Made by a program: the position numbers and the translations under genes. Positions 1 through 7,574 of a stretch of DNA of 64,000 nucleotides are shown here, piece by piece. Numbering within the stretch: position 1 is the first letter of the stretch; each line of letters opens with the position of its first letter. Below the pieces are notes generated by a model. It did no database searches, was not told the DNA's origin, and saw nothing but the letters and a program-made list of their open reading frames with translations. Where the stretch lies: positions 307,086 through 371,085 of the forward strand of contig NZ_BSKJ01000006.1 in assembly GCF_030159595.1 (NCBI RefSeq), given 5' to 3'. Source of the stretch: Pseudomonas putida. GTDB taxonomy: Bacteria > Pseudomonadota > Gammaproteobacteria > Pseudomonadales > Pseudomonadaceae.

Positions 1-1
1 C

Positions 2-529
2 ACCCGGTTCATCATGCCCCAGGCCCCGACCCGCCCAGTGACCATCAATGGCGGCTATGCCATGCCCAGTTGGTATGACATCAAGGCCATGACCCCGGCC
101 CGCGCCATTGACGAAGCGCAGCTGGAAGCGTCAGCCGAGCAAGTGGTTGGCCTGATCAAGGCCGAGCAGGCCAAAGGCATCAACCTGTCGCGGATCTTCC
201 TGGCCGGTTTCTCCCAGGGTGGCGCGGTGGTGCTGCACACGGCCTATATAAAGTGGCAGGAAGCACTGGGTGGAGTGATTGCCCTGTCCACCTATGCCCC
301 CACCTTCAACGACCAGCACCAGTTGAGTGCCTGCCAGCAGCGCACCCCGGCCCTGTGCCTGCACGGTGTGCATGACCCGGTGGTGATCCCGTCCATGGGC
401 CGCACCGCCTTCGAGTACCTGAACACCTGGGGCGTCGCCGCCCGCTGGCACGAATACCCGATGGAACACGAAGTGGTGGTCGAAGAACTGAACGACATCC
501 ACGACTGGTTGAGCAAGCAACTGCAATAG
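2..529 (+). CDS. Carboxylesterase/phospholipase family alpha/beta hydrolase, 5' end cut off
   Basis: The reading frame is open from the first bases of the window, so the start lies outside and about 175 C-terminal residues remain. The visible part has the nucleophile elbow GFSQGG, a downstream HDPVV segment that supplies the acid Asp, and a final MEHEV segment that supplies His: the Ser-Asp-His triad of the small bacterial carboxylesterase/lysophospholipase family (about 220 residues). The upstream TRFIMPQAPTRPVTINGG stretch is typical of these enzymes. The role is hydrolysis of short acyl or thioester bonds in the cytoplasm; the physiological substrate is not known. The next gene, rhlB, lies 100 bp downstream on the same strand and is probably independent. 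Confidence 0.85.
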   Translation, partial: TRFIMPQAPTRPVTINGGYAMPSWYDIKAMTPARAIDEAQLEASAEQVVGLIKAEQAKGINLSRIFLAGFSQGGAVVLHTAYIKWQEALGGVIALSTYAPTFNDQHQLSACQQRTPALCLHGVHDPVVIPSMGRTAFEYLNTWGVAARWHEYPMEHEVVVEELNDIHDWLSKQLQ

Positions 530-629
530 GCTGGCTCTCTTGTAGTTGTGGGAGTATTCCGCTACGCCGCGCCCGGATCTTGCATTACACTGCCCGGCGT
601 ACATTCCTTAATCAGTTGATGAGACGATC

Positions 630-2093
630 GTGCTCAAAGCACTCAAGAAAATATTCGGCAAGGGAGACGCCGCGCCACAAGCCGTCGCTCCTGCTGCCAG
701 CGTGACGCCGCCTGCGCCCGCCCCCGCCAGCGAGGCCCGGCCCGCAGTCAAACCAGCCGCCCCGCGCGCCAATCCCACCCCCAAGGCTGAACAGCCTGCC
801 GCCGTTACGCCTGCTGACGAAAAATCGGCCAAGGACAAACCGCGTCGCGAGCGCAAGCCCAAGCCGCAGGCCAGCCTGTGGAAGCCGGAAGATTTCGTGG
901 TCGAGCCGCAGGAAGGTAAAACCCGCTTCCACGACTTCAAGCTGTCCAACGAACTGATGCACGCCATCCACGACCTGGGTTTCCCGTACTGCACACCGAT
1001 CCAGGCGCAGGTGCTGGGTTACACCCTGCGTGGCCAGGACGCCATCGGCCGGGCCCAGACCGGTACCGGCAAAACGGCAGCGTTCCTGATCTCGATCATT
1101 TCCCAGCTGCAGCAGACGCCACCGCCCAAAGAGCGCTACATGGGCGAGCCACGCGCGCTGATCATCGCGCCTACCCGCGAACTGGTGGTACAGATCGCCA
1201 AGGACGCCGTCGCCCTGACCAAGTACACCGGTCTGAACGTCATGAGCTTCGTCGGCGGCATGGACTTCGACAAGCAGCTCAAGGCCCTTGAAGCGCGTCA
1301 CTGCGACATCCTCGTGGCCACGCCTGGCCGCCTGCTGGACTTCAACCAGCGCGGCGAAGTGCACCTGGACATGGTCGAAGTGATGGTGCTGGACGAAGCC
1401 GACCGCATGCTCGACATGGGTTTCATCCCCCAGGTCCGCCAGATCATTCGCCAGACCCCGCCGAAAAGCGAGCGCCAGACGTTGCTGTTCTCCGCCACCT
1501 TCACCGACGACGTGATGAACCTGGCCAAGCAGTGGACCACCAACCCGGCCATCGTCGAGATCGAGCCGGAGAACGTGGCCAGCGAAACGGTCGAGCAGCA
1601 CGTGTATGCCGTAGCCGGCAGCGACAAGTACAAGCTGCTGTACAACCTGGTGACCCAGAACAAATGGGAACGGGTGATGGTGTTTGCCAACCGCAAGGAC
1701 GAAGTGCGGCGCATCGAGGAAAAACTGGTACGCGACGGCATCAATGCCGCCCAGCTGTCGGGCGACGTGCCGCAGCACAAGCGCATTCGTACCCTGGAAA
1801 GCTTCCGCGAAGGGCGCATTACCGTGCTGGTGGCGACTGACGTGGCGGGGCGTGGCATTCACATCGATGGCATCAGCCATGTGATCAACTTCACCCTGCC
1901 GGAAGACCCGGACGACTATGTGCACCGCATTGGCCGGACTGGCCGGGCGGGGACCAGTGGTGTGTCGATCAGCTTTGCCGGGGAGGATGACTCGTATCAG
2001 CTGCCGGCGATCGAAGAGCTGCTGGGGCGCAAGATCAAGTGCGAGATGCCGCCGGATGAGCTGCTGAAACCGGTGCCGCGCAAGCATCACTGA
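630..2093 (+). CDS. rhlB: DEAD-box ATP-dependent RNA helicase RhlB
   Basis: This is a 487-residue DEAD-box helicase. An Ala/Pro/Lys-rich, probably disordered extension fills roughly residues 1-90. The core follows: Q motif (FPYCTPIQAQ), Walker A AQTGTGKT, PTREL, DEAD box VLDEADRMLDMGF, SAT motif LLFSATF, and the C-terminal RecA domain with VATDVAGRGIHIDG and HRIGRTGRAG. In enterobacteria RhlB unwinds RNA for the degradosome; the basic N-terminal tail is usual in pseudomonads and differs from E. coli. The start is a GTG at 630 with a weak GAG-type ribosome site. A very long REP inverted repeat follows the stop. The family assignment is firm; RhlB rather than another paralogue (such as RhlE) is inferred from the C-terminal domain and overall length. 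Confidence 0.9.
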   Translation: MLKALKKIFGKGDAAPQAVAPAASVTPPAPAPASEARPAVKPAAPRANPTPKAEQPAAVTPADEKSAKDKPRRERKPKPQASLWKPEDFVVEPQEGKTRFHDFKLSNELMHAIHDLGFPYCTPIQAQVLGYTLRGQDAIGRAQTGTGKTAAFLISIISQLQQTPPPKERYMGEPRALIIAPTRELVVQIAKDAVALTKYTGLNVMSFVGGMDFDKQLKALEARHCDILVATPGRLLDFNQRGEVHLDMVEVMVLDEADRMLDMGFIPQVRQIIRQTPPKSERQTLLFSATFTDDVMNLAKQWTTNPAIVEIEPENVASETVEQHVYAVAGSDKYKLLYNLVTQNKWERVMVFANRKDEVRRIEEKLVRDGINAAQLSGDVPQHKRIRTLESFREGRITVLVATDVAGRGIHIDGISHVINFTLPEDPDDYVHRIGRTGRAGTSGVSISFAGEDDSYQLPAIEELLGRKIKCEMPPDELLKPVPRKHH

Positions 2094-2107
2094 CCAGTGT
2101 TGGATTC

Positions 2108-2189
2108 TTCGCGGGCAAGCCCGCTCCCACAGGTACTCCACAGGTTTCAGAAGCTGTGGAGTACCTGTGGGAGCGGGCTTGCCCGCGAA
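2108..2189. repeat. REP pair (BIME-like) forming a perfect 36-bp inverted repeat
   Basis: Two REP units face each other. The left arm is 2108-2143 and the right arm 2154-2189, exact reverse complements over 36 bases, with a 10-base spacer. Each arm contains the REP core GCGGGCAAGCCCGCTCCCAC. The repeat sits between the convergent rhlB and moaE and can act as a bidirectional terminator or mRNA-stabilising structure. Confidence 0.9.
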
Positions 2190-2221
2190 CCGGTGCGAAG
2201 CACCGGCCATCAAACAAAGGC

Positions 2222-2668
2222 CTACCAGCGCCCAGCGGCATCCTGGTCACTCTGCTTCCCTTCCACCCACCTTGGCCCTTCCTGGGTATTCTCCTTCTTC
2301 CAGAACGGCGCCCGGGTCTTCAGGTAGTCCATGATGAAGTTGCAGGCATCGAACGCCGCCTGCCGATGAGCACTGGCCACCCCGACAAACACAATCGGTT
2401 CGCCCGGCTCCAGCGCCCCTATGCGGTGCAACACCTCCACCTTGAGCAACGGCCAGCGCTGCTCGGCTTCAATCACGATCTTGGCCAAGGCCTTTTCGGT
2501 CATGCCCGGATAGTGCTCAAGGAACATCCCCGCCACTTCGCGGCCATCGTTAAAATCCCGCACATAGCCGACAAAACCGACCACCGCCCCCACGCCCACA
2601 TTGGCCGCATGCATGGCATTGGTTTCGGCCCCTGGGTCGAACGCGCCTTCCTGCACTCGCACTGCCAT
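2222..2668 (-). CDS. moaE: Molybdopterin synthase catalytic subunit MoaE
   Basis: MoaE is the large subunit of molybdopterin synthase. It binds cyclic pyranopterin monophosphate and receives two sulfurs from the thiocarboxylated tail of MoaD to make the dithiolene of the molybdenum cofactor. The 148-residue product has family landmarks: GAVVGFVGYVRDFN near residue 26, FLEHYPGM, HRIGALEPGEPIVFVGVASAHR in the centre, and the Lys-rich active-site stretch KTRAPFWKKE near residue 120. It is the last gene of a moaC-moaD-moaE unit and starts 2 bp after the moaD stop, so translation is probably coupled. Length is normal for the family (about 150). Confidence 0.96.
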   Translation of the reverse strand: MAVRVQEGAFDPGAETNAMHAANVGVGAVVGFVGYVRDFNDGREVAGMFLEHYPGMTEKALAKIVIEAEQRWPLLKVEVLHRIGALEPGEPIVFVGVASAHRQAAFDACNFIMDYLKTRAPFWKKENTQEGPRWVEGKQSDQDAAGRW

Positions 2669-2670
2669 GT

Positions 2671-2916
2671 TCAGCCTCCGGTCACCGGTGGGAAGAACGC
2701 CACTTCATCGCCCTCTTCCAGCGGCTCATCGAGCCTGCACAGCTCTTCGTTGCGCGCACACATCAGGTTTTGCTCAGCCAGCAGCTCATACTTCCCGCCC
2801 TTGGCCACCAACGCCTTACGCACATCGTCGAGCACATTGAATGCACCTTCCACGCGCTCAGCATCCACACCCAGCTGTTCGCGGTAACGGGCGAAGTACA
2901 TCACCTTGACCTTCAT
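2671..2916 (-). CDS. moaD: Molybdopterin synthase sulfur carrier subunit MoaD
   Basis: MoaD is a ubiquitin-fold sulfur carrier of 81 residues. It ends in the required Gly-Gly tail (PPVTGG), which is adenylated and thiocarboxylated by MoeB-type enzymes before sulfur transfer in MoaE. Two consecutive ATG codons exist (2919 and 2916). The second is chosen because it lies 4 bases from GGAGG, whereas the first leaves one base. The moaC stop TGA overlaps both ATGs in the string ATGATGA, showing tight translational coupling. Confidence 0.93.
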   Translation of the reverse strand: MKVKVMYFARYREQLGVDAERVEGAFNVLDDVRKALVAKGGKYELLAEQNLMCARNEELCRLDEPLEEGDEVAFFPPVTGG

Positions 2917-3386
2917 CATGCCTCCACCTTGTAGTGCCCGCTCTTGCCACCGAGCTTCTCCAACAGGCGCACCTGCTCGATGACCATGCCCTTGTCCACG
3001 GCCTTGCACATGTCGTAGATCGTCAGGGCAGCAACGCTGGCGGCAGTCAGTGCCTCCATCTCTACGCCGGTCTGCCCGGCTAGCTTGCAGCGGGCGACGA
3101 TACGCACGGCGTCCTGACCATCGGCGCCGAGTTCGACCTTGACGCTGGTCAGCATCAGCGGGTGGCACAGCGGGATCAGGTCGCTGGTCTTCTTCGCTGC
3201 CTGGATCCCGGCGATGCGCGCCACGGCGAACACGTCACCCTTGGGGTGTTCGCCATCGACGATCATCTGCAAGGTCTGCGGCAACATGCGCACCCGCGCC
3301 TCGGCGGTAGCCTCGCGCTCGGTCACGGCCTTTTCAGTGACGTCGACCATGTTGGCCCGCCCCTGGGAATCAAGATGTGTCAGCAC
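2916..3386 (-). CDS. moaC: Cyclic pyranopterin monophosphate synthase MoaC
   Basis: MoaC converts the 3',8-cyclo-GTP made by MoaA into cyclic pyranopterin monophosphate, the first stable intermediate of molybdenum cofactor synthesis. The 156-residue product matches family landmarks throughout: VDVTEKAVTEREATAEA, KGDVFAVARIAGIQAAKKT, the active-site block LIPLCHPL, GVEMEALTAASVAALTIYDMCKAVDK, and a final GGKSGHYKVEA. The start is a GTG at 3386 preceded by AGGAG at 7 bases, giving the expected N terminus VLTHLDSQGRANMVDV. An upstream in-frame extension exists but has no family similarity. MoaA is not in this operon; it must be elsewhere. Confidence 0.95.
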   Translation of the reverse strand: MLTHLDSQGRANMVDVTEKAVTEREATAEARVRMLPQTLQMIVDGEHPKGDVFAVARIAGIQAAKKTSDLIPLCHPLMLTSVKVELGADGQDAVRIVARCKLAGQTGVEMEALTAASVAALTIYDMCKAVDKGMVIEQVRLLEKLGGKSGHYKVEA

Positions 3387-3463
3387 TGCTCTGCTCCTGT
3401 GAAGGGAACAGCCAGTGTAAACCTGTGGGTCAGGTTTGAGCAGAGGGTTTACCCGCGAAGAAG

Positions 3464-3483
3464 CCGGGCGGCGAACCGCCCGG
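3464..3483 (-). terminator. Rho-independent terminator of the PhoH gene with UUCG-type loop
   Basis: On the minus strand CCGGGCGG pairs with CCGCCCGG around a TTCG loop, beginning 10 bases after the phoH-family stop codon, followed by CTTCTTCG. An 8-bp GC stem closed on a UUCG tetraloop is a very stable terminator form. A REP-like remnant (GGTTTACCCGCGAA) follows at about 3447-3460. Confidence 0.75.
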
Positions 3484-3492
3484 CGGTGAGGG

Positions 3493-4887
3493 TTACAGGT
3501 GCGACTCGGCGTACTCGGCCAGCACCGAGCGCGGTACACCCTGCAGGGTAATGTGCACGCCGTGGGGGAAGTCCTTGAAGCGCTCGGTCAGGTAGGTCAG
3601 GCCCGAGCTGGTCGCGGACAGGTAGGGGGTGTCGATCTGCGCCAGGTTGCCCAGGCAGACCACTTTGGAACCGGAGCCGGCACGGGTGATGATGGTTTTC
3701 ATCTGGTGCGGCGTCAGGTTCTGGCACTCGTCGATCAGGATCAGGCTCTGCTGGAAGCTGCGACCACGGATGTAGTTCAGCGACTTGAACTGCAGCGGCA
3801 CCCGCTCGAGGATGTACTCCACACTGCCATGGGTGCTTTCGTCATCCATGTGCAAGGCTTCGAGGTTGTCGGTGATGGCGCCCAGCCAAGGCTCCATCTT
3901 CTCGGCCTCGGTACCCGGCAGGAAGCCGATCTCCTGGTCCAGCCCCTGCACGCTGCGGGTGGCGATGATGCGCCGGTAGCGCTTGCTGACCATGGTCTGC
4001 TCGATGGCCGCGGCCAGGGCCAGGATGGTCTTGCCGGAACCGGCGGCGCCGGTCAGGTTGACCAGGTGGATATCCGGGTCGAGCAGGGCGAACAGCGCCA
4101 GGCTCTGGTGGATGTCGCGTGGTTTCAGGCCCCAGGCTTCCTGGTGCAGCAGCGGCTCCTGGTGCAGGTCGAGCAACAGCAGCTCGTCGTTGCGGATACC
4201 CTTGATCCAGCCGACGAAGCCCTGCTCATCGATGATGAACTCGTTGATGTGCACCGCCGGCAGGTTGTCGATCATCTGCACCCGATGCCAGGTGCGGCCG
4301 CGCTCCTGGCGGGTATCGACCTTGCTGACGCGGTCCCAGAACGAACCGGTGACCGAATGGTAGCCCTTGGACAGCAAGGACACGTCATCGACCAACTGGT
4401 CGGTGCTGTAGTCCTCGGCCGCAATGCCACACGCGCGCGCCTTCAGGCGCATGTTGATGTCTTTGGTGACCAGCACCACGTCCAGGTCGGTGCGCCGGCT
4501 GCGTACTTCCAGCAGGGTGTTGATGATGATGTTGTCGTTGAGGTTTTCCGGCAGCAACTTGCTGGGTTCGTTGCGCGGGCTCATCAGGATCGACAGGAAA
4601 CCCTTGGGCCCACTCTTGTTTCGTTGGATCGGCACGCCCTGCTCGACATCGCTGGGCGAAGCATCACCAAGGGTCTGGTCGATCAGGCGGATGGCCTGGC
4701 GGCATTCGGCGGCGATGGTCTGTTTACCCGTCTTGAGCTTGTCGAGTTCCTCCAGCACCGTCATCGGGATGGCGACGTGGTGCTCCTCGAAGTTCAGTAA
4801 CGCGTTAGGGTCGTGAATCAGGACGTTGGTATCGAGCACATAGAGGATTGGCTTGCTGGAGGAAGGGTTGCGTCCTTGGTCATCCAT
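3493..4887 (-). CDS. PIN domain plus PhoH-type ATPase
   Basis: This 464-residue protein joins an N-terminal PIN nuclease domain (residues about 15-150: YVLDTNVLIHDP, then LVTKDINMRLKA and a following Asp region) to a C-terminal PhoH ATPase (residues about 245-450) with Walker A GAAGSGKTILALA and Walker B LILIDECQNLTPHQMK. This is the PhoH2/YlaK architecture, linked to RNA unwinding and cleavage in related proteins; it is not the short PhoH next to ybeY. An AAGGTGA ribosome site precedes the ATG. The gene is followed by its own UUCG-loop terminator, so it is probably monocistronic. The cellular target is unknown. Confidence 0.9.
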   Translation of the reverse strand: MDDQGRNPSSSKPILYVLDTNVLIHDPNALLNFEEHHVAIPMTVLEELDKLKTGKQTIAAECRQAIRLIDQTLGDASPSDVEQGVPIQRNKSGPKGFLSILMSPRNEPSKLLPENLNDNIIINTLLEVRSRRTDLDVVLVTKDINMRLKARACGIAAEDYSTDQLVDDVSLLSKGYHSVTGSFWDRVSKVDTRQERGRTWHRVQMIDNLPAVHINEFIIDEQGFVGWIKGIRNDELLLLDLHQEPLLHQEAWGLKPRDIHQSLALFALLDPDIHLVNLTGAAGSGKTILALAAAIEQTMVSKRYRRIIATRSVQGLDQEIGFLPGTEAEKMEPWLGAITDNLEALHMDDESTHGSVEYILERVPLQFKSLNYIRGRSFQQSLILIDECQNLTPHQMKTIITRAGSGSKVVCLGNLAQIDTPYLSATSSGLTYLTERFKDFPHGVHITLQGVPRSVLAEYAESHL

Positions 4888-5167
4888 ACTCGGTCACCTT
4901 ATGTCGAAGCCATACGGCGCGGTCTGTTGCGCCGCAAAGTGACTGCCGCTGTCCCCGTATCCGCGTTGTTACGGGCGGGAAGCGAACCTGCTAGGTGGGC
5001 CTGGATGACGCCACCTGTGCTGCAGGAATCGGCTGTCTGGTTTCTTCATACCGCAAAAACCATGACCGAAAAAAGCATTTTTACGACTTTTTGAAGTTTA
5101 TTTTTCCGATTGACGAAGAGGCCTTGGCGGCGAGGCCAGAGGGGACTACGCTCAGAAGTCATACCCT

Positions 5168-6295
5168 CTAGTCGCTATATGCATATTCCCGGCAATCTTC
5201 CCAACCGATCCCGCTTTGCGCGGTATTACGCAGCAGCCATTCCACCGCCGGCTGGGCCTTGGGCACGCTGTCATGGAACTGGATCACGCCTTTACGCCAC
5301 AACAGCATCAGCGTCAGCACGCGTTGCGCCGAAGCCTCTGCGCCCAGTGCGCCATCGTCCTCGGCATCGATATCCCACAACGATACCCGCAGCTGCTGCC
5401 TGGCCATGAACGCCTCGCCATCGGCACGGCGTTGGCCATAAGGCGGGCGGAACAGCGGCACATACTGGTCCGGCAAGTCGGCCTGCACCCGCGCCTGACT
5501 GCGCCGCAGCGAGTCCTGCCAATCCGTCCACTGGGCATGGGAGCGGTATTCCCAGCCTTGAATGCCCACACACTGCCCGCGATACAGTTGGCGCAACGCA
5601 TTCGCCGCCCCCGCGTCACGGCGTTGCTGCAAGCGGTTTCCCAGCACGAAGAAGGTGCCCTGAAGCTTCTGCCGACGCAGGTAATCCGTCAGCAAGTCGG
5701 TATTTCCGCCGTCCGGCCCTGGCCCGCCGACGAAGGTCAACAGGAACATGCGGTCGTTCAGTTCATCCCCGTTGCGCTCGCGCGAAGACAGCCGCTCCAC
5801 CTCGCTGCTGGTCTGCGGCAGCAACGCCGCCTTGCGCACTTGCTCGTCCAGGTAGCGTACATGGAACTGATGGCTCGGCTCGACCCAGCCGGTATAGAAC
5901 GTGCCGACATCCGCAGCGAATTTCGCCGCCTGGGTGCGCAAATCCGCCATTGATGTTACCGGGTAGCAGAACGACGCATCCTGCTCGCAACTGCGCTGGG
6001 CTTGTTCATAACCTTCCCACAGCCGCTGCCACATGCGCGCCCGCACCTGACGCACCTTCTGCAGGTTTATTTGCCGCAGCCCCAGCCGCGCTGCAAGCGC
6101 CCCATCGTCCAGCAATTCGCTTTCGTGCAGCACCTGGGCGAATGAGAGGATCTCGGCACGCGAGGCCACGTCGAACAGCGCCGGGCTGTCCAACTGCTCG
6201 GGCCACAGGCTGCGGTCCAGGCTTGCCTGGGGTGAAGGGGCGGCTTGCACGGCCAGGCTCAACAGAGCGGCCAGCAAGGCAAAGGCGATGCGCAC
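5168..6295 (-). CDS. Secreted NodB-fold (polysaccharide deacetylase-like) protein with degenerate motif 1
   Basis: This is a 375-residue exported protein. The chosen start is GTG at 6295, with GGAG 8 bases upstream, which puts a good signal peptide (IAFALLAALLSLAVQA) at the N terminus; an upstream ATG at 6349 would bury it. The C-terminal half has a NodB-like layout: LLTFVGGPGPDGG where active deacetylases have TFDDGP, then TFFVLGNR, RPPYGQRR, WDIDAEDD and IQFHDSVP. The two motif-1 aspartates (base and metal ligand) are replaced by Val-Gly, while the motif-3 and motif-5 residues survive. It may therefore be a binding protein or use altered chemistry. It lies 138 bp from, and divergent to, yaaA. 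No link to alginate beyond position is shown. Confidence 0.75.
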   Translation of the reverse strand: MRIAFALLAALLSLAVQAAPSPQASLDRSLWPEQLDSPALFDVASRAEILSFAQVLHESELLDDGALAARLGLRQINLQKVRQVRARMWQRLWEGYEQAQRSCEQDASFCYPVTSMADLRTQAAKFAADVGTFYTGWVEPSHQFHVRYLDEQVRKAALLPQTSSEVERLSSRERNGDELNDRMFLLTFVGGPGPDGGNTDLLTDYLRRQKLQGTFFVLGNRLQQRRDAGAANALRQLYRGQCVGIQGWEYRSHAQWTDWQDSLRRSQARVQADLPDQYVPLFRPPYGQRRADGEAFMARQQLRVSLWDIDAEDDGALGAEASAQRVLTLMLLWRKGVIQFHDSVPKAQPAVEWLLRNTAQSGIGWEDCREYAYSD

Positions 6296-6433
6296 GGTGG
6301 AAGGCTCCGCAACGGCAAAACGCGAACTATAGCGCCTGCACCGCTCCATGGTCTGTGACTATCGTCGCCATAGTTTGGACTTGCACCGCCCACCCCGTAG
6401 AATCCCTGGCCAACGATGCCAGGAGCCGACCCG

Positions 6434-7213
6434 ATGCTGACGGTGATTTCCCCCGCCAAGACCCTCGACTACGACACCCCGCCGGTGACCGAGCGTTTCA
6501 CCCTGCCCCAGTACCTGGACGACTCCCAGGCATTGATCCAGCAGTTGCGCGAACTCTCGCCCGCACAGATCAGCGAACTGATGCACCTGTCCGACAAGCT
6601 CGCCGGCCTGAATGCCGCCCGCTTCGGCAGCTGGACCCCAGACTTCACCCCCGCCAATGCCAAACAGGCACTGCTGGCGTTCAAGGGTGACGTGTACACC
6701 GGCCTCGACGCCGAGAGCCTGGGTGAAGACGATTTCAGCTACGCGCAGGATCACCTGCGCATGCTGTCAGGCTTGTACGGTCTGCTGCGTCCACTGGACC
6801 TGATGCAGCCTTACCGCCTGGAAATGGGCACCAAGCTGGCCAACGCCCGTGGCAAGGACCTGTACGCCTTCTGGGGCACGCGCATCAGCGAATGGCTGAA
6901 CCAGGCCCTGGCCGAACAGGGTGATGACGTGCTGTTGAACCTGGCCAGCAACGAGTACTTCAGCGCGGTGAAACGCAGCGCCCTGAAGGCCCGTGTGATC
7001 AACGTCGACTTCAAGGACCTGAAGAACGGCCAGTACAAGATCATCAGCTTCTACGCCAAGAAAGCCCGCGGCATGATGAGCCGCTTCGTCATTCAGCAGC
7101 GCATCAGCGACCCGGAGCAGCTCAAGCAGTTCGATGTGCAGGGGTACTACTACAGTGCCGAGCAGTCCAAGGCTGGTCATCTGGTGTTCCTTCGCGATCA
7201 TCCCACCGAGTAA
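6434..7213 (+). CDS. yaaA: Peroxide stress protein YaaA (DUF328/UPF0246)
   Basis: The 259-residue product matches the YaaA family from the first residues (MLTVISPAKTLDYDTPPV), with FGSWTPDFTPANAKQALLAFKGDVYTGL and the C-terminal IISFYAKKARGMMSRF block. In E. coli YaaA limits free iron and oxidative damage during peroxide stress under OxyR control and has a DNA-binding fold. The start at 6434 is taken because it follows AGGAGC at a normal distance and matches the family N terminus; an in-frame ATG 18 bases upstream is not used. A hairpin follows the stop. I see no clear OxyR site. Confidence 0.93.
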   Translation: MLTVISPAKTLDYDTPPVTERFTLPQYLDDSQALIQQLRELSPAQISELMHLSDKLAGLNAARFGSWTPDFTPANAKQALLAFKGDVYTGLDAESLGEDDFSYAQDHLRMLSGLYGLLRPLDLMQPYRLEMGTKLANARGKDLYAFWGTRISEWLNQALAEQGDDVLLNLASNEYFSAVKRSALKARVINVDFKDLKNGQYKIISFYAKKARGMMSRFVIQQRISDPEQLKQFDVQGYYYSAEQSKAGHLVFLRDHPTE

Positions 7214-7221
7214 GTCTGTAA

Positions 7222-7255
7222 GGCCCTCTTCGCGGGCACGCCTGCGAAGAGGGCC
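7222..7255 (+). terminator. Hairpin after yaaA, REP-derived
   Basis: GGCCCTCTTCGC pairs with GCGAAGAGGGCC around a short GC-rich centre, 8 bases after the yaaA stop. There is no long T-run, so it is a REP-like hairpin that may stabilise or stop the transcript rather than a textbook terminator. Confidence 0.55.
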
Positions 7256-7368
7256 GCAACCGTGACGCATCCCCCGCCCTGCAACAGGGCTCGACTCAAA
7301 CCGCCATCACGCCATGAATCCGGCGCCAACAAATCGCCACGCCTACCTTTATCGCCAAACGCCATAAG

Positions 7369-7379
7369 ACCGTTCATAC
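7369..7379 (+). promoter_or_regulatory. Possible AlgR-binding box
   Basis: ACCGTTCATAC resembles the AlgR consensus ACCGTTCGTC known from P. aeruginosa algD and lies roughly 200 bp upstream of the predicted transcription start. Two of the ten positions differ. Weak on its own; supported mainly by its place. Confidence 0.35.
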
Positions 7380-7455
7380 CTTTTTTGACGAATTTTGAAA
7401 AATATTTTCCGGTACTGGCATAAAAACATCTCGCAACAGTTCCGTCCTTTATACA

Positions 7456-7474
7456 CCGGGGTGAAACCGCCGAG
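7456..7474 (+). repeat. Upstream copy of a direct repeat in the algD control region
   Basis: CCGGGGTGAAACCGCCGAG. A second copy with four differences or shifts occurs 72 bp downstream (7528-7546), which directly abuts the candidate AlgU -35 box. Together they look like regulator binding sites. Confidence 0.5.
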
Positions 7475-7527
7475 TGCTATCAAATTGGAACTGCCCGCCG
7501 CTGAATAAATATTTAGAAATCTTTCAT

Positions 7528-7546
7528 CCGGGTGAAACCCGCTCAG
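7528..7546 (+). repeat. Promoter-proximal copy of the direct repeat
   Basis: CCGGGTGAAACCCGCTCAG, ending exactly where the -35 box GAACTT begins. This copy also contains the short palindrome CGGGT-GAA-ACCCG. Seven helical turns separate it from the first copy (72 bp), compatible with cooperative binding on one face. Confidence 0.5.
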
Positions 7547-7574
7547 GAACTTCTGCTACGACAAATCGCTCATA
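7547..7574 (+). promoter_or_regulatory. Candidate AlgU (sigma-22/RpoE-type) promoter of algD
   Basis: GAACTT at 7547-7552 and TCATA at 7570-7574 are separated by 17 bases, close to the AlgU/RpoE consensus GAACTT-N16/17-TCtgA. Transcription would begin near 7580, giving a leader of about 430 nt; the P. aeruginosa algD leader is of similar size. This is the best AlgU match I see between yaaA and algD. Confidence 0.7.

Noticed and set aside
612..2213. Minus-strand ORF of 533 codons opposite rhlB
   Set aside because: Pure antisense shadow of a strongly supported helicase gene; the translation has biased composition and crosses the REP pair.
3499..4800. Plus-strand ORF of 433 codons opposite the PIN-PhoH gene
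   Set aside because: Antisense shadow; Gln/Val/Asp/His-rich without recognisable domains.
7499..7528. Possible IHF-like AT tract (TAAATATTTAGAAATC) in the algD promoter region
   Set aside because: IHF sites are degenerate and the stretch fits the consensus poorly; not enough to call.
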